Notes: generated by a model not told the origin, from the sequence alone. A DNA stretch of 33,083 nucleotides from Paraperlucidibaca sp. (GCA_018066805.1 JAGPVX010000063.1:1-33083); one strand, 5' to 3'; positions 17,824-26,923 are shown, numbered from the stretch's first letter. Translations and numbers: made by a program.

Positions 17824-17846
17824 AGTATACGTGACCAATCAGTCAC
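17824..17846 (-). promoter_or_regulatory. Candidate fabH promoter region with GTGAC palindrome
   Basis: Upstream of fabH, on its strand, the palindrome GTGAC-N6-GTCAC (17846-17831) is followed directly by a TATACT -10-like box (17829-17824). No good -35 box is visible at the proper distance, as in promoters that need an activator. The palindrome does not fit CRP spacing (TGTGA-N6-TCACA) or the FadR consensus. Confidence 0.35.
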
Positions 17847-17923
17847 ATGCGCTACTTAGGTCGAAAGTCTATGCTAGACAGGCTAGAGAAATTGCAAAAA
17901 TACCTATTTCCAGAAACGCCGAG

Positions 17924-18841
17924 TTAAGTTGTCAGCACCGGGTAGAACAGCTCACCCTTACCCATCTTAATGACATTACCACCAATGCGGCAGCGCACTT
18001 CCCTGCCTGAGCGCTTGTCAAACTCAGCATGCAAAATGCTTTTGCGCGTCGTCATGCTGCCACGATCAATCGAAAATATATGGGTGCCCGGCGCAGTCGC
18101 AGTTTGCTCAGCGAGGTAGGCAATAAACTCGGGCATGATGCTACCAATCGGGGGCAAATCATCTCGAGGCTGATCCATATTCAGTAGGCGGCCATGAAAT
18201 TGAGTTTGGCCTGTAATGCTACCAGGCGAAAATAAGAAGATTTGCGGGGTATAAACTTGGCCTGCTAATTCAGACCAGCGCTCAATATTAGGGCTAGCTG
18301 CAATAACATGCTCAGGGCGCGTGAATGGAACAACAAATACTGGCCGATCTACACTTACTACCATCGGCGAATATTTGCTAAATGAAATATGGCGCTCTTC
18401 GGTGTTGAGTAAAGCCGCAAGCTGTGCAGTTTCAGGCGTATAGCGGTCAATGGTCGGCGCCAGAGTACGTGAGTACTGAATGGCGCCGGGGCCATTTTCT
18501 TGTTTATCAATAAAGCTTTCAACGACCTGCTTCTGCTGCGTAAAGGTCAGTGTGCTGTACTTGCCCTTGTCAATTACTAAGCCTTGCTCATAAGCGACGT
18601 ATGATGCGGCAAGAATCGTGTGTGCACCAAATAAACAGCGTCCTTTGCTATTAAATACACTGACTGGCTCAGCCTCAGAACTAGCGTCAATAAACACCGT
18701 TTCGCTCTGTAAAAACTCACTCGCTAAGGCTTGCTTATGCTCATCAGAAAGCACCTGACCATTGAGCGAAACTACAGGAACCTGCACCCCTTGAAACGGC
18801 GAATCAGCAAATACATCAAGCAGGGAATAAGCAAGAGTCAT
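17924..18841 (-). CDS. PhzF-family protein (phenazine biosynthesis-like isomerase fold)
   Basis: Soluble protein of 305 residues with the two-lobed diaminopimelate-epimerase-like fold of the PhzF family, close to the family length. The N-terminus (LLDVFADSPFQG) and SETVFI, with Glu47 at the place of the catalytic PhzF Glu45, identify it. GAHTILAASYV corresponds to the CGHAT motif, and the C-terminal lobe ends with RVRIGGN-like CRIGGNVIKMGKGEL. It departs from the common pattern: GNP after the first strand is GVQ, and the usual CGH is FGA. The ATG at 18841 is chosen because AAGGA lies 8 bases upstream; another ATG three codons earlier is too close to that site. There are no phenazine genes around, so the family name should not be read as a pathway. 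The substrate is unknown. Confidence 0.82.
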   Translation of the reverse strand: MTLAYSLLDVFADSPFQGVQVPVVSLNGQVLSDEHKQALASEFLQSETVFIDASSEAEPVSVFNSKGRCLFGAHTILAASYVAYEQGLVIDKGKYSTLTFTQQKQVVESFIDKQENGPGAIQYSRTLAPTIDRYTPETAQLAALLNTEERHISFSKYSPMVVSVDRPVFVVPFTRPEHVIAASPNIERWSELAGQVYTPQIFLFSPGSITGQTQFHGRLLNMDQPRDDLPPIGSIMPEFIAYLAEQTATAPGTHIFSIDRGSMTTRKSILHAEFDKRSGREVRCRIGGNVIKMGKGELFYPVLTT

Positions 18842-18890
18842 GACCAACATCCTTTATTATTTTCTAAATTGACACGTTAACTTTCCGCCT

Positions 18891-18919
18891 CAGCAATAGT
18901 TTATACCTAACTATTGCTG
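18891..18919 (-). terminator. Perfect 11-bp hairpin after the nitrate operon
   Basis: CAGCAATAGTT (18891-18901) and AACTATTGCTG (18909-18919) are exact reverse complements around a 7-base loop. The hairpin begins 4 bases after the porin stop codon and lies before the PhzF gene on the same strand. No run of U follows, so it may be a 3'-end-stabilising structure or a factor-assisted terminator rather than a strong intrinsic one. Confidence 0.5.
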
Positions 18920-18923
18920 CCCT

Positions 18924-20135
18924 CTAAAACGCCGCCTCTGCCATTAGCCAGATTTTTTGCGTATCTCTCGCGAGTGTATCGGCGCGATAATTTGCGTACT
19001 TTGCGGTCAGTGTGTAGCGCTTTAACAAAGTTTTACTGGCCTGCAAGTTCCACTCTTGTCCGTAATTTGCGGAGCCCGTATCGGCTGTGTAGTCATGCCA
19101 TCCCGCCTTCAAAGCCACACCAGAGACCTTGGTGCCAAGATCGATATACCGATCTTTCACACCCGTGGCTGGGGTGTTGAGAAACTTGTCGGTCCAACCT
19201 TGAAATGCATGCATTGTGGCAAGCGGTGTTTGTAGCGCAACACCAGCGCCGGCATCGGCACCGAGCAGTTCTTCGCCGACACCAACACGCACACCAGCGG
19301 CTCGTAAGCCCAGCACAAGGTGGTGATAATCGGCGCTGAAGGCTACTGGATTATTGTCATAGTCTTGCTGGCGCGCGGCCTCGACACGATAGTCTAGTGC
19401 TAAATCACTGTGCTTAAGCTCGCCAGTCAGCGCTACGCCAAGCGTACGCGAAGACAGGGCAGCGGCATCGGCAAAGCTCAGCCAATAGCCATAGGTCGAT
19501 GCGGTCAGCTCAGGCCGTAGTGCCCAGGTCACCATCGCGACATGATGATCACTGTCTAGCTTGGCCGCTGGCTTACCTTTTTCTGGGCCAAAAATACGCT
19601 GGGTATTGTCGATGTAGCTGTAGTCGACCAGCACATTTTTAGAGGGCGTGAATTGGCCACGAATAGCATCAAAGGTTTGCTCATTTTGCCGCCAACCGAC
19701 GCCACCCACAAAACGCTGGTTGCCCATATTGATGCGCTGGCGCCCCACTGTGACGCTATTGCCACTTTGCTCATAGCGCAAAAAGGCTTGGTTTAAATCA
19801 GCGCCATCAGGGTCTGCCACCACGGGAAATGCGGCGTTGCCATTGCGCGTGTCATTGAAGCGATCTGAGCCCAAGGCGGCAACATAGTCGAACTCTAGCC
19901 CGGCACTCAGCTTATGCCACGCCGCGCTGGTGTAGCTCAAACGCGTGCGCAACGTGGTGGCATTAGCATCTTGTGACTGCGCCTGATCATCGACTAGCTC
20001 ATGACGCAGACGTAGATTTACAGTGGTCTTACCATTGGTAATAGCTTGTACAAAGGCATCGGAATCAACAGCATAGGTCGGTGCAGCTAATACGCTAGCG
20101 CACGCTAAAATGGCATGACATGGGATGTTTTTCAT
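18924..20135 (-). CDS. Outer-membrane porin, alginate-export family
   Basis: Predicted outer-membrane beta-barrel of 403 residues. A Sec signal peptide (MKNIPCHAILACASVLA, cut after APTYA) is followed by alternating amphipathic strands and a C-terminal phenylalanine (LMAEAAF), the outer-membrane insertion signal. The segments TTVNLRLRHELVDDQ, TLRTRLSYTS, SVTVGRQRINMGNQRFVGGVGWRQNEQTFDA and VDYSYIDNTQRIFGP fit the alginate-export (AlgE-like) porin family. Its ATG overlaps the nasA stop in ATGA (20132-20135), and GAGG lies about 8 bases upstream. Placement as the last gene of the nitrate operon, with translational coupling, suggests passage of nitrate, nitrite or a related solute through the outer membrane. 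That role is inferred from context; alginate export is very unlikely because no alginate genes are near. Confidence 0.8.
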   Translation of the reverse strand: MKNIPCHAILACASVLAAPTYAVDSDAFVQAITNGKTTVNLRLRHELVDDQAQSQDANATTLRTRLSYTSAAWHKLSAGLEFDYVAALGSDRFNDTRNGNAAFPVVADPDGADLNQAFLRYEQSGNSVTVGRQRINMGNQRFVGGVGWRQNEQTFDAIRGQFTPSKNVLVDYSYIDNTQRIFGPEKGKPAAKLDSDHHVAMVTWALRPELTASTYGYWLSFADAAALSSRTLGVALTGELKHSDLALDYRVEAARQQDYDNNPVAFSADYHHLVLGLRAAGVRVGVGEELLGADAGAGVALQTPLATMHAFQGWTDKFLNTPATGVKDRYIDLGTKVSGVALKAGWHDYTADTGSANYGQEWNLQASKTLLKRYTLTAKYANYRADTLARDTQKIWLMAEAAF

Positions 20136-22801
20136 AGCATTACCTCTGGGTTGGGAGACACAACAAGCATCTGCTCGGCGAGCAGTTTTTTTAATTCAGG
20201 AATACAGGAGCCGCAGTTGGTGCCAGCACGCGTACAAGCGCCCAAAGCCTCAACACTGCGATGGCCATCGGTAATTGCATCGAGCAAGCGCTGGCTTCTG
20301 ACTTGATGGCAGCTACACACCAGCGCACTGGTATCGCTGCCAGTGCTAGGCACGCCGCGCGATAGTTCACGGGCACTGAGTTGGTTCTGGCTGAGGGCAT
20401 CGAGCAGCCATACTTCATCGATGCGCGGGCGTTCGGGTTGCGCGAGAAACCAAAGCACCGGCTGCTCATTGTCATAGCCAATGATGTGGTGACGCAGACC
20501 GAGCGCATCGTCGAGGCTGGCCCATTTTCTACTGGCAGGATGAGCTTCGGAGTCTTGCCATAACGCCATCAGCTCGGCGGATACAGGCAAGCGAGCGCCC
20601 ATCAGCGTGTATATCTGCCAAACGCCAATGTCGTGTCGACACCAGTACTGATTTTCAGGCAGTTGCAATGCCACGCGGCTAATCAAAATGCCCTGCCATT
20701 GGCTGCGCAGCGGCGTAATCGCTACCGGTGATTGTTTAAAGGCTGGCTGACCCGAGACAGGATCACACAGCGGTGCAACCAAGCTGCCGACACGTGCTTG
20801 CGAGGCATTGCTCGCGCTCCAATGAATCGGCATGAATGCATGACCACGGGCTATGCCGGAGTCCGCCATGGCAGGCACGACACACTCGCCAAAACTGTTA
20901 TGCACGCTGAGTAACTGCTCATGCTCAGCGCCAATTTGCGCGAGATCATCTGGGTGTAGAGCGATAAATGGTTCGGCAATATGGCTGAGCAGGCGCGCAC
21001 TGCGACCGGTGCGCGTCATGGTGTGCCATTGATCACGAATACGTCCGCTATTGAGCAAAAATGGCAAGCTCGGCGAGCTGGTTTTTGCCGCTTGCGGGTG
21101 CGCATCAATAAACTGAGCACGCCCCGATGCTGTAAAGAAATGGCCATCGCTAAATAAGCGCGCAGTGCCTTCGGGCTTTGCTATCGGCATAGGCCATTGC
21201 ACGGGCATCAGGGCGTCGTAATCGGCATCTGAGCAGGTCGCCAACGCACCAATATCGAAGTCACGACTGCCGTTATTTTCAAAGGCCGACAGCGCCGCAT
21301 GCTCACGAAAAATTGCCGCTGAATTGCTGTAGTCAAACGCCTGAGCATGGCCCAAATGCTTCGCCACCTGACTCAACGCCCACCAGTCAGGCTTGGCCTC
21401 GCCAGGCAAAGGCAAGAATGCACGCTGACGCGAAATACAACGCTCAGAATTAGTTACCGTGCCATCTTTTTCACCCCAGCCAGCGGCAGGCAAGCGAATA
21501 TCAGCTAGCCGTAAGGTATCGGTGTCATCCACGCAATCCGATACCACGACGCAATCGCAGGCGATCAAGGCGTCACGCACGCGATTGGCATCTGGCAATG
21601 ACACCAAGGGGTTAGTCGCAATGATCCAGACAAAACGAATTTTGCCGGAGGCCATCGCCTCAAACATATCCACGGCTTTTAAGCCCGGGCGCGGTGCGAG
21701 GTCGGCGGTCTGCCAAAAGCGTGACACCAGATCGCGGTGCTCAGGCTTTAAAATATCCATATGCGCGGCGAGCTGATTCGCCAAACCGCCAACCTCACGA
21801 CCGCCCATGGCATTGGGCTGGCCGGTCATGGAAAACGCTCCTGCACCGCTTTTTCCAATCTGCCCAAGCGCTAAGTGGCACTGCAAAATGGCGCTGGCGT
21901 TATCGACTCCGGCAGCGGCTTGATTAATGCCTTGTGAAAACACCGTGACGGTTTTCGGCGTGGCACAGACCTGCGCATAAAACGCGTCTAAAGCGACCTC
22001 AGATAGACCTGTTGCTGTAGCAGTGACCGCCAGCGATGCGTTGCGCGCTGAACAGGCGGCGGCCATCGCGGCGAAACCATCGGTATGGGCAGCAATAAAC
22101 TCATGGTCGATATGATCATTGGCAATGGCATAGGCGAGCAGGCCATCGAACAGATAGCCATCACTGCCGGGAGTCAGCTGCAAATGGCTATCGGCGCTGT
22201 CTGCAGTAGTCGTTCGCCGCGGATCAATCACGACAATTTGCAGGCTGGGGCGGACTTTTTTTGCCGCGATAATGCGCTGATAGACGACCGGATGCGTCCA
22301 CGCCATATTGGAGCCGACCAGGAGGATTAAATCGGCCAGCTCCAAATCTTCATAACAGCCAGGCACGCTATCGCTGCCGAAAATTTGCTTATGTGCCGCC
22401 ACCGCAGTGGACATACAGAGGCGGCTATTGGTGTCGATATTAGCGCTGCCAATAAAGCCTTTCATGAGCTTATTGGCGACGTAATAATCTTCTGTGAGGA
22501 GCTGGCCGGAGACATAAAACGCGACCGCATCGGGGCCATAACGCTTTATGGTGTCTTGCATACGGCGAGCGATCTGCTGCGCGGCGTGATCCCAGCTGGC
22601 GCGCAGACCATCGACTTGCGGATAAAGCAGGCGGCGCTCAAGCCCTACGGTGTCACCCAGCGCACTGCCCTTTACACAGAGTCGGCCATTATTGGCGGGA
22701 TGCAACTCATCGCCGCGCACTGAAACGCCGGCTTCAGAAGTCGTCGCGGTGACACCGCAGCCAACGCCGCAGTAAGGGCAAGTGGTCTTGATATCGGCCA
22801 T
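20132..22801 (-). CDS. nasA: Assimilatory nitrate reductase, catalytic subunit
   Basis: Cytosolic molybdopterin (bis-MGD) enzyme of 889 residues that reduces nitrate to nitrite for nitrogen assimilation. The N-terminal [4Fe-4S] ligands are Cys8, Cys11, Cys15 and Cys42. The molybdopterin oxidoreductase core follows (SRLCMSTAVAAHKQIFGSD, LADIRLPAAGWGEKDGTVTNSE) and then the dinucleotide-binding domain (LNSGRIRDQWHTMTRTG). The last 65 residues form a BFD-like [2Fe-2S] domain with Cys829, Cys831, Cys863 and Cys866, found in assimilatory NasA proteins. There is no Tat signal, so it is not a periplasmic Nap enzyme. Its ATG shares one base with the stop of the FAD reductase (TGATG), and its own stop overlaps the porin start. 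Its molybdenum cofactor needs MobA, encoded at the right end of this window. Confidence 0.95.
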   Translation of the reverse strand: MADIKTTCPYCGVGCGVTATTSEAGVSVRGDELHPANNGRLCVKGSALGDTVGLERRLLYPQVDGLRASWDHAAQQIARRMQDTIKRYGPDAVAFYVSGQLLTEDYYVANKLMKGFIGSANIDTNSRLCMSTAVAAHKQIFGSDSVPGCYEDLELADLILLVGSNMAWTHPVVYQRIIAAKKVRPSLQIVVIDPRRTTTADSADSHLQLTPGSDGYLFDGLLAYAIANDHIDHEFIAAHTDGFAAMAAACSARNASLAVTATATGLSEVALDAFYAQVCATPKTVTVFSQGINQAAAGVDNASAILQCHLALGQIGKSGAGAFSMTGQPNAMGGREVGGLANQLAAHMDILKPEHRDLVSRFWQTADLAPRPGLKAVDMFEAMASGKIRFVWIIATNPLVSLPDANRVRDALIACDCVVVSDCVDDTDTLRLADIRLPAAGWGEKDGTVTNSERCISRQRAFLPLPGEAKPDWWALSQVAKHLGHAQAFDYSNSAAIFREHAALSAFENNGSRDFDIGALATCSDADYDALMPVQWPMPIAKPEGTARLFSDGHFFTASGRAQFIDAHPQAAKTSSPSLPFLLNSGRIRDQWHTMTRTGRSARLLSHIAEPFIALHPDDLAQIGAEHEQLLSVHNSFGECVVPAMADSGIARGHAFMPIHWSASNASQARVGSLVAPLCDPVSGQPAFKQSPVAITPLRSQWQGILISRVALQLPENQYWCRHDIGVWQIYTLMGARLPVSAELMALWQDSEAHPASRKWASLDDALGLRHHIIGYDNEQPVLWFLAQPERPRIDEVWLLDALSQNQLSARELSRGVPSTGSDTSALVCSCHQVRSQRLLDAITDGHRSVEALGACTRAGTNCGSCIPELKKLLAEQMLVVSPNPEVML

Positions 22802-24015
22802 CAGGCGGCACTACCCGTGAGCATTAACGCCACTGGATCGGCTACTGGCAGGCCTTGCTCGATAACATCAAAGAAGGCCCCGCCATCATCGACATCGCCA
22901 AAAAGTACGGCGGCGATAAGCTGACGATGGCGAAACCATAGCCGCCGGTAATGGCCGCGCTGAGCATCTCGCCATGCAATGCTTTTGCAGTCGGCAAGAT
23001 CGTGCAGCTCACCAGCCGAAAATAAATCGATGCCAGTAACCTTCAGGCGCGTTGGCGAGGCGATACGGCGATAACCGAGGTTACACACGCCGATTAAGGT
23101 ATCGGCCAAAATTTTCGCTTGCTGATAAATCGGCGCCACCAAGCCAAAGGATTCGCCATCGATCTCGCAGCATTCACCCAAGGCAAAAACATTTTCTGCC
23201 GAACTACGCAGCCAGGCATCAACGCAGATGGCACGCGCACAGCGCAGGCCGGCACTAATCGCTAGGCTCATCTCGGGCGTGATACCCAAAGACATAATCG
23301 CCAACTCACAGGGCAGAACCTGCTCCTGCCCTGCACTTAGCCTCAAACGTAAGCCAGCTAACTCGCCTTCGCCGATAAAAGCCTCGCTGCGCGCGCCAAA
23401 ATGCAAGGCTATGCCACGCGCATTCAAAGCTTGCGCCAGCAACGCGCCTGCCTCGGCATCGAGCTGGCGATTCATCAGCCACTCGCCGTTATGCACCACG
23501 CTCACCTCAAGGCCGCGCTGACGCAACCCCCACGCAGCCTCCAGACCAAGTAAGCCGCCGCCAATAACGACCGCGCGCTGCCCTGCCACCGCCGTCGCAG
23601 CAATCGCTTCGGCATCGGCCAAGCTGCGAAAGACATTCACGCCAGCAAGGTCATGGCCTGGAATGCTCAGGCGTGTGGCGCGCGAGCCAGTGGCAAACAC
23701 CAGCTGCTGCCAACCCAGCACCCGCCCAGAGGCTAAACATGCTTCATGTTTAGCTATCGCCACGCTAAGCACTGGATCGGCTAAATAAAGCGCAATGTCA
23801 TGCTTGGCATACCACGCAGCATCATGGGTGATGAGCTGCTCTAAGCTTTTTTCACCAGCTAGCCAAGGCGACAGCGCAATGCGGTTGTAACCGTGTGCAT
23901 CTTCCTCACCGACAACGGCAATATCTGAGCCAGACATGCCGCGCGCCAACAACTCATCGAGCAGGCGCGTAGCAGCCATGCCATTACCAATGATGAGTAG
24001 CCGGCGCGAAGCCAT
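22801..24015 (-). CDS. FAD/NAD(P)H oxidoreductase, nitrate reductase electron-transfer subunit
   Basis: Cytosolic flavoprotein of 404 residues, probably passing electrons from NAD(P)H to the nitrate reductase encoded just downstream. It resembles the N-terminal half of NirB and the NasC/NasB-type subunits of other bacteria. RLLIIGNGMAATRLLDEL is the FAD-binding Rossmann motif, VVIGGGLLGLEAAWGL the NAD(P)-binding motif, and VFALGECCEIDG the C-terminal FAD contact. There is no cysteine-rich BFD domain at its end, unlike NirB; the one in NasA can fill that gap. It begins 2 bases after nirD and its TGA overlaps the nasA ATG. An independent rubredoxin-reductase-like role is possible but less likely, given the coupling to nasA. 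Confidence 0.85.
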   Translation of the reverse strand: MASRRLLIIGNGMAATRLLDELLARGMSGSDIAVVGEEDAHGYNRIALSPWLAGEKSLEQLITHDAAWYAKHDIALYLADPVLSVAIAKHEACLASGRVLGWQQLVFATGSRATRLSIPGHDLAGVNVFRSLADAEAIAATAVAGQRAVVIGGGLLGLEAAWGLRQRGLEVSVVHNGEWLMNRQLDAEAGALLAQALNARGIALHFGARSEAFIGEGELAGLRLRLSAGQEQVLPCELAIMSLGITPEMSLAISAGLRCARAICVDAWLRSSAENVFALGECCEIDGESFGLVAPIYQQAKILADTLIGVCNLGYRRIASPTRLKVTGIDLFSAGELHDLADCKSIAWRDAQRGHYRRLWFRHRQLIAAVLFGDVDDGGAFFDVIEQGLPVADPVALMLTGSAA

Positions 24016-24017
24016 GA

Positions 24018-24377
24018 TTAGCGCTCGCCTTCGCTGACGAAAACTCGGCCATCACGCACGTTCACACGCCACACGGGCACGGTCACGCTCATGTCTTCCA
24101 AGCAAATGCCGGTGCGCAAACAGAAGTGCTGTTTGTACACCGGCGAGGCCACCACTAGCTTGCCGCCAATGTCGCCAATGATGCCGCGTGCTAGCACATT
24201 GGCGCCGCTAAATGGATCGCAGTTGCCGAGGGCAAAGTAGCCTTCATTGGTGCTGAAAATGGCGAGCTGTCGACCGAGTACGCGCGCCGGCATGCCCGTA
24301 CCGGTGACTATCTCATCACTGCCACAGATTTCATGCCAATCATCAAAGATGGCGTGGGTTGGCGTTGCTAAGCTCAT
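24018..24377 (-). CDS. nirD: Nitrite reductase (NADH), small subunit
   Basis: Cytosolic 119-residue protein with the Rieske-like fold of NirD, partner of NirB in reducing nitrite to ammonium. GNCDPFSGANVLARGIIGD and VASPVYKQHFCLRTGICLED match the family. The Cys-x-His and Cys-x-x-His ligands of a true Rieske cluster are absent, as is normal for NirD. Its ATG overlaps the nirB stop in ATGA (24374-24377), so the two subunits are made in step. The length is within the usual range of about 108-120 residues. Confidence 0.93.
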   Translation of the reverse strand: MSLATPTHAIFDDWHEICGSDEIVTGTGMPARVLGRQLAIFSTNEGYFALGNCDPFSGANVLARGIIGDIGGKLVVASPVYKQHFCLRTGICLEDMSVTVPVWRVNVRDGRVFVSEGER

Positions 24378-26920
24378 GACTGTGTCTCCAAAACAGGGAT
24401 TCTCGCTGCCATCGCATCAGTGGCTTTTTCGCTTAGGCGCGCTGGGCGCTTTTGACCACGCTCACGCACATAGACCAAGGCTTCGTCGGCGCTGTCATCA
24501 TTCAGGAATGGACGGAAGCGACTCATGGCCACTGGATCTTCAATGGTGCGTTTCCACTCGCAGGCATAGGTGTCGACCACGGCTTGCATATGTGATTCCA
24601 GCTCATCAGCCAGACCTAAGGAGTCGTCGATGACCACGGCTTGTAGATAGCTCAGGCCGCCTTCGAGGTTGTCGCGCCAGACCGAGGTACGTTGCAGGCG
24701 GTCGGCGGTGCGGATGTAGAACATCAGGAAACGATCGATGTAGCGCACCAAGGTGGCGTCATCGAGATCGCTGGCAAACAACTCCGCATGACGAGGACGC
24801 ATGCCGCCATTGCCGCAAAGGTATAAGTTCCAGCCTTTTTCAGTGGCAATGACACCAACGTCTTTGCTTTGCGCTTCGGCGCACTCACGTGTGCAGCCCG
24901 ACACCGCCATTTTCAATTTGTGCGGTGAACGCAGGCCGCGATAGCGCTCTTCGAGGAAGATCGCCATGGCCACTGAATCCTGCACGCCATAGCGACACCA
25001 AGTAGAGCCGACACAGGATTTCACCGTGCGCAGCGACTTACCGTAGGCATGGCCAGATTCGAATCCCTCGTCAACGAGGTCACGCCAAATCAGCGGCAGC
25101 TGCTCCACGCGAGCACCAAATAAATCGATGCGTTGGCCGCCAGTAATCTTGGTGTAGAGGTCGTATTTTTTCGCCACCTCACCGATAACAATGAGTTTCT
25201 CTGGCGTGATTTCACCACCGGGGATGCGCGGCACCACCGAGTAGCTGCCGTCTTTTTGCAAGTTGGCGAGGAAGTTATCGTTGGTGTCTTGCAAGCCCAC
25301 ATGCGGCTTGTCGAGCACAAAGTCATTCCAGCACGAGGCGAAAATCGAGGCCGCCGCTGGCTTGCAAATCTCACAGCCATGGCCACGGCCGTGATCTTTA
25401 ATCAGGGCATCAAACTGGCGAATGCCATTGATGCGTACTAGGTGATAGAGCTCTTGGCGGCTATAGGCAAAATGCTCGCAAAGATGATTGTTAACGGCCA
25501 CGCCTTGGCGTTTCAGTTCGGCATCCAAAACTTGTTTGACCAGTGCTGTGCAGCCACCGCAGGTCGCCGAGGCGCGCGTCTCTGACTTGAGACCCGCCAT
25601 GGTGCAGCAGCCTTGGCTAATAGCAGAGCAGAGGTCACCTTTACTGACGTTATTGCAGGAGCAGATTTGTGCACTATCCGGCAAGGCATCAACGCCGAGC
25701 GCCGGCTTACCATCGCCTGCCGGCAAAATCATCGACAGTGGCGAGCTAGGCAAGGCCATGTCATTGAGATGATATTGCAGCAGTGTGCCGTAATCGCTGG
25801 TGTCGCCAACCAATACGGCCCCCAAAAGGCGGTCACCTGCGGCATTCAATACCAGCTTTTTATAGGTGCCAGCGACGCTATCGTCGATTTGACAGATACG
25901 CGCACCGACGGTGCGTGCTTGCGCATCGCCAATAGAGCCAACTTCAACGCCAAGCAATTTAAGCTTGGTGCTCATGTCTGCACCTTGAAACTTGGCCTTC
26001 TCATCCTTGGCCAAATGCGCTGCGAGTTGACGCGCCATGTCATAGCCAGGAGCAACTAAGCCGTAAATGCGGCCTGACCAAAGTGCCACTTCACCAATGG
26101 CAAAAATCGCAGGATCAGACGTCGCGCAATGATCATCAATAATGACTCCACCACGCTCACCAACCAGTATCCCAGCGTCACGTGCGAGCTGATCGCGAGG
26201 ACGAATGCCGGCCGAAAATAGCACCAAGTCGGTTTCTAGCTCGCCATCAGAAAACACCAAGCGGTGGCGCTGCGAATCTCCTGCTTCAATGCGCTGAGTC
26301 GCTTTACCGGTATGCACACTGACATCTAGAGCGGCAATTTTTTCACGCAGCAATGTGCCACCTTGGACATCGAGCTGAACCGCCATCAGCTGTGGGGCAA
26401 ACTCCACCACATGCGTCTCTAAGCCTAAATCCTTAAGCGCTTTGGCGGCTTCTAGGCCAAGCAAGCCACCGCCGATGACAACACCGCTACGACTGCTTTT
26501 AGCGGTTGCTGCAATAGCATCGAGATCGTCGATGGTGCGATAGACATGGCAGCCTTCCCGATCATTACCTTCGATCGGTGGCACAAAAGGATATGAGCCA
26601 GTTGCCAGCACCAGCGTGTCATAAGGCACTTCGCTACCGGCAGAGCCAACCACAACACAACGCTCGCGATCGATACGCTGCACCGACTCGCCGAGCATGA
26701 GGTGGATGCCGTGCTCAGCGAAGAAGCCTGGAGTCACTAAACTTAAGTCTTCTGCGCTGGCGCCAGAGAAATAACTGCTGAGTTGGACACGGTCATAGGC
26801 CACTCGCGCTTCTTCCGAAAACACCGTGATATCTAGTGCCAGCTCGCGCGCCACGATCTCTTCTAAGAAGCGCTGACCAACCATGCCATTACCAATGACG
26901 ACTAAACGTGTGGGTTTCAT
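24374..26920 (-). CDS. nirB: Nitrite reductase (NADH), large subunit
   Basis: Cytosolic siroheme enzyme of 848 residues that reduces nitrite to ammonium with six electrons from NAD(P)H. Domains in order: an FAD motif (VVIGNGMVGQRFLEEI), an NAD motif (GVVIGGGLLGLEAAKAL), a BFD [2Fe-2S] domain near residues 415-465 (CSCNNVSKGDLC, then TCGGCTALV), a second BFD-like segment (GRGHGCEICKP), and the ferredoxin-like half and siroheme domain. The siroheme-[4Fe-4S] ligands are in SCVGSTWCRYG (Cys-x5-Cys) and SGCTRECAEA (Cys-x3-Cys). Length and layout are standard for NirB. It follows nrtD after 3 bases and overlaps nirD. Transport, nitrite reduction and nitrate reduction are thus in one transcript. Confidence 0.96.
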   Translation of the reverse strand: MKPTRLVVIGNGMVGQRFLEEIVARELALDITVFSEEARVAYDRVQLSSYFSGASAEDLSLVTPGFFAEHGIHLMLGESVQRIDRERCVVVGSAGSEVPYDTLVLATGSYPFVPPIEGNDREGCHVYRTIDDLDAIAATAKSSRSGVVIGGGLLGLEAAKALKDLGLETHVVEFAPQLMAVQLDVQGGTLLREKIAALDVSVHTGKATQRIEAGDSQRHRLVFSDGELETDLVLFSAGIRPRDQLARDAGILVGERGGVIIDDHCATSDPAIFAIGEVALWSGRIYGLVAPGYDMARQLAAHLAKDEKAKFQGADMSTKLKLLGVEVGSIGDAQARTVGARICQIDDSVAGTYKKLVLNAAGDRLLGAVLVGDTSDYGTLLQYHLNDMALPSSPLSMILPAGDGKPALGVDALPDSAQICSCNNVSKGDLCSAISQGCCTMAGLKSETRASATCGGCTALVKQVLDAELKRQGVAVNNHLCEHFAYSRQELYHLVRINGIRQFDALIKDHGRGHGCEICKPAAASIFASCWNDFVLDKPHVGLQDTNDNFLANLQKDGSYSVVPRIPGGEITPEKLIVIGEVAKKYDLYTKITGGQRIDLFGARVEQLPLIWRDLVDEGFESGHAYGKSLRTVKSCVGSTWCRYGVQDSVAMAIFLEERYRGLRSPHKLKMAVSGCTRECAEAQSKDVGVIATEKGWNLYLCGNGGMRPRHAELFASDLDDATLVRYIDRFLMFYIRTADRLQRTSVWRDNLEGGLSYLQAVVIDDSLGLADELESHMQAVVDTYACEWKRTIEDPVAMSRFRPFLNDDSADEALVYVRERGQKRPARLSEKATDAMAARIPVLETQS

Positions 26921-26923
26921 GTC

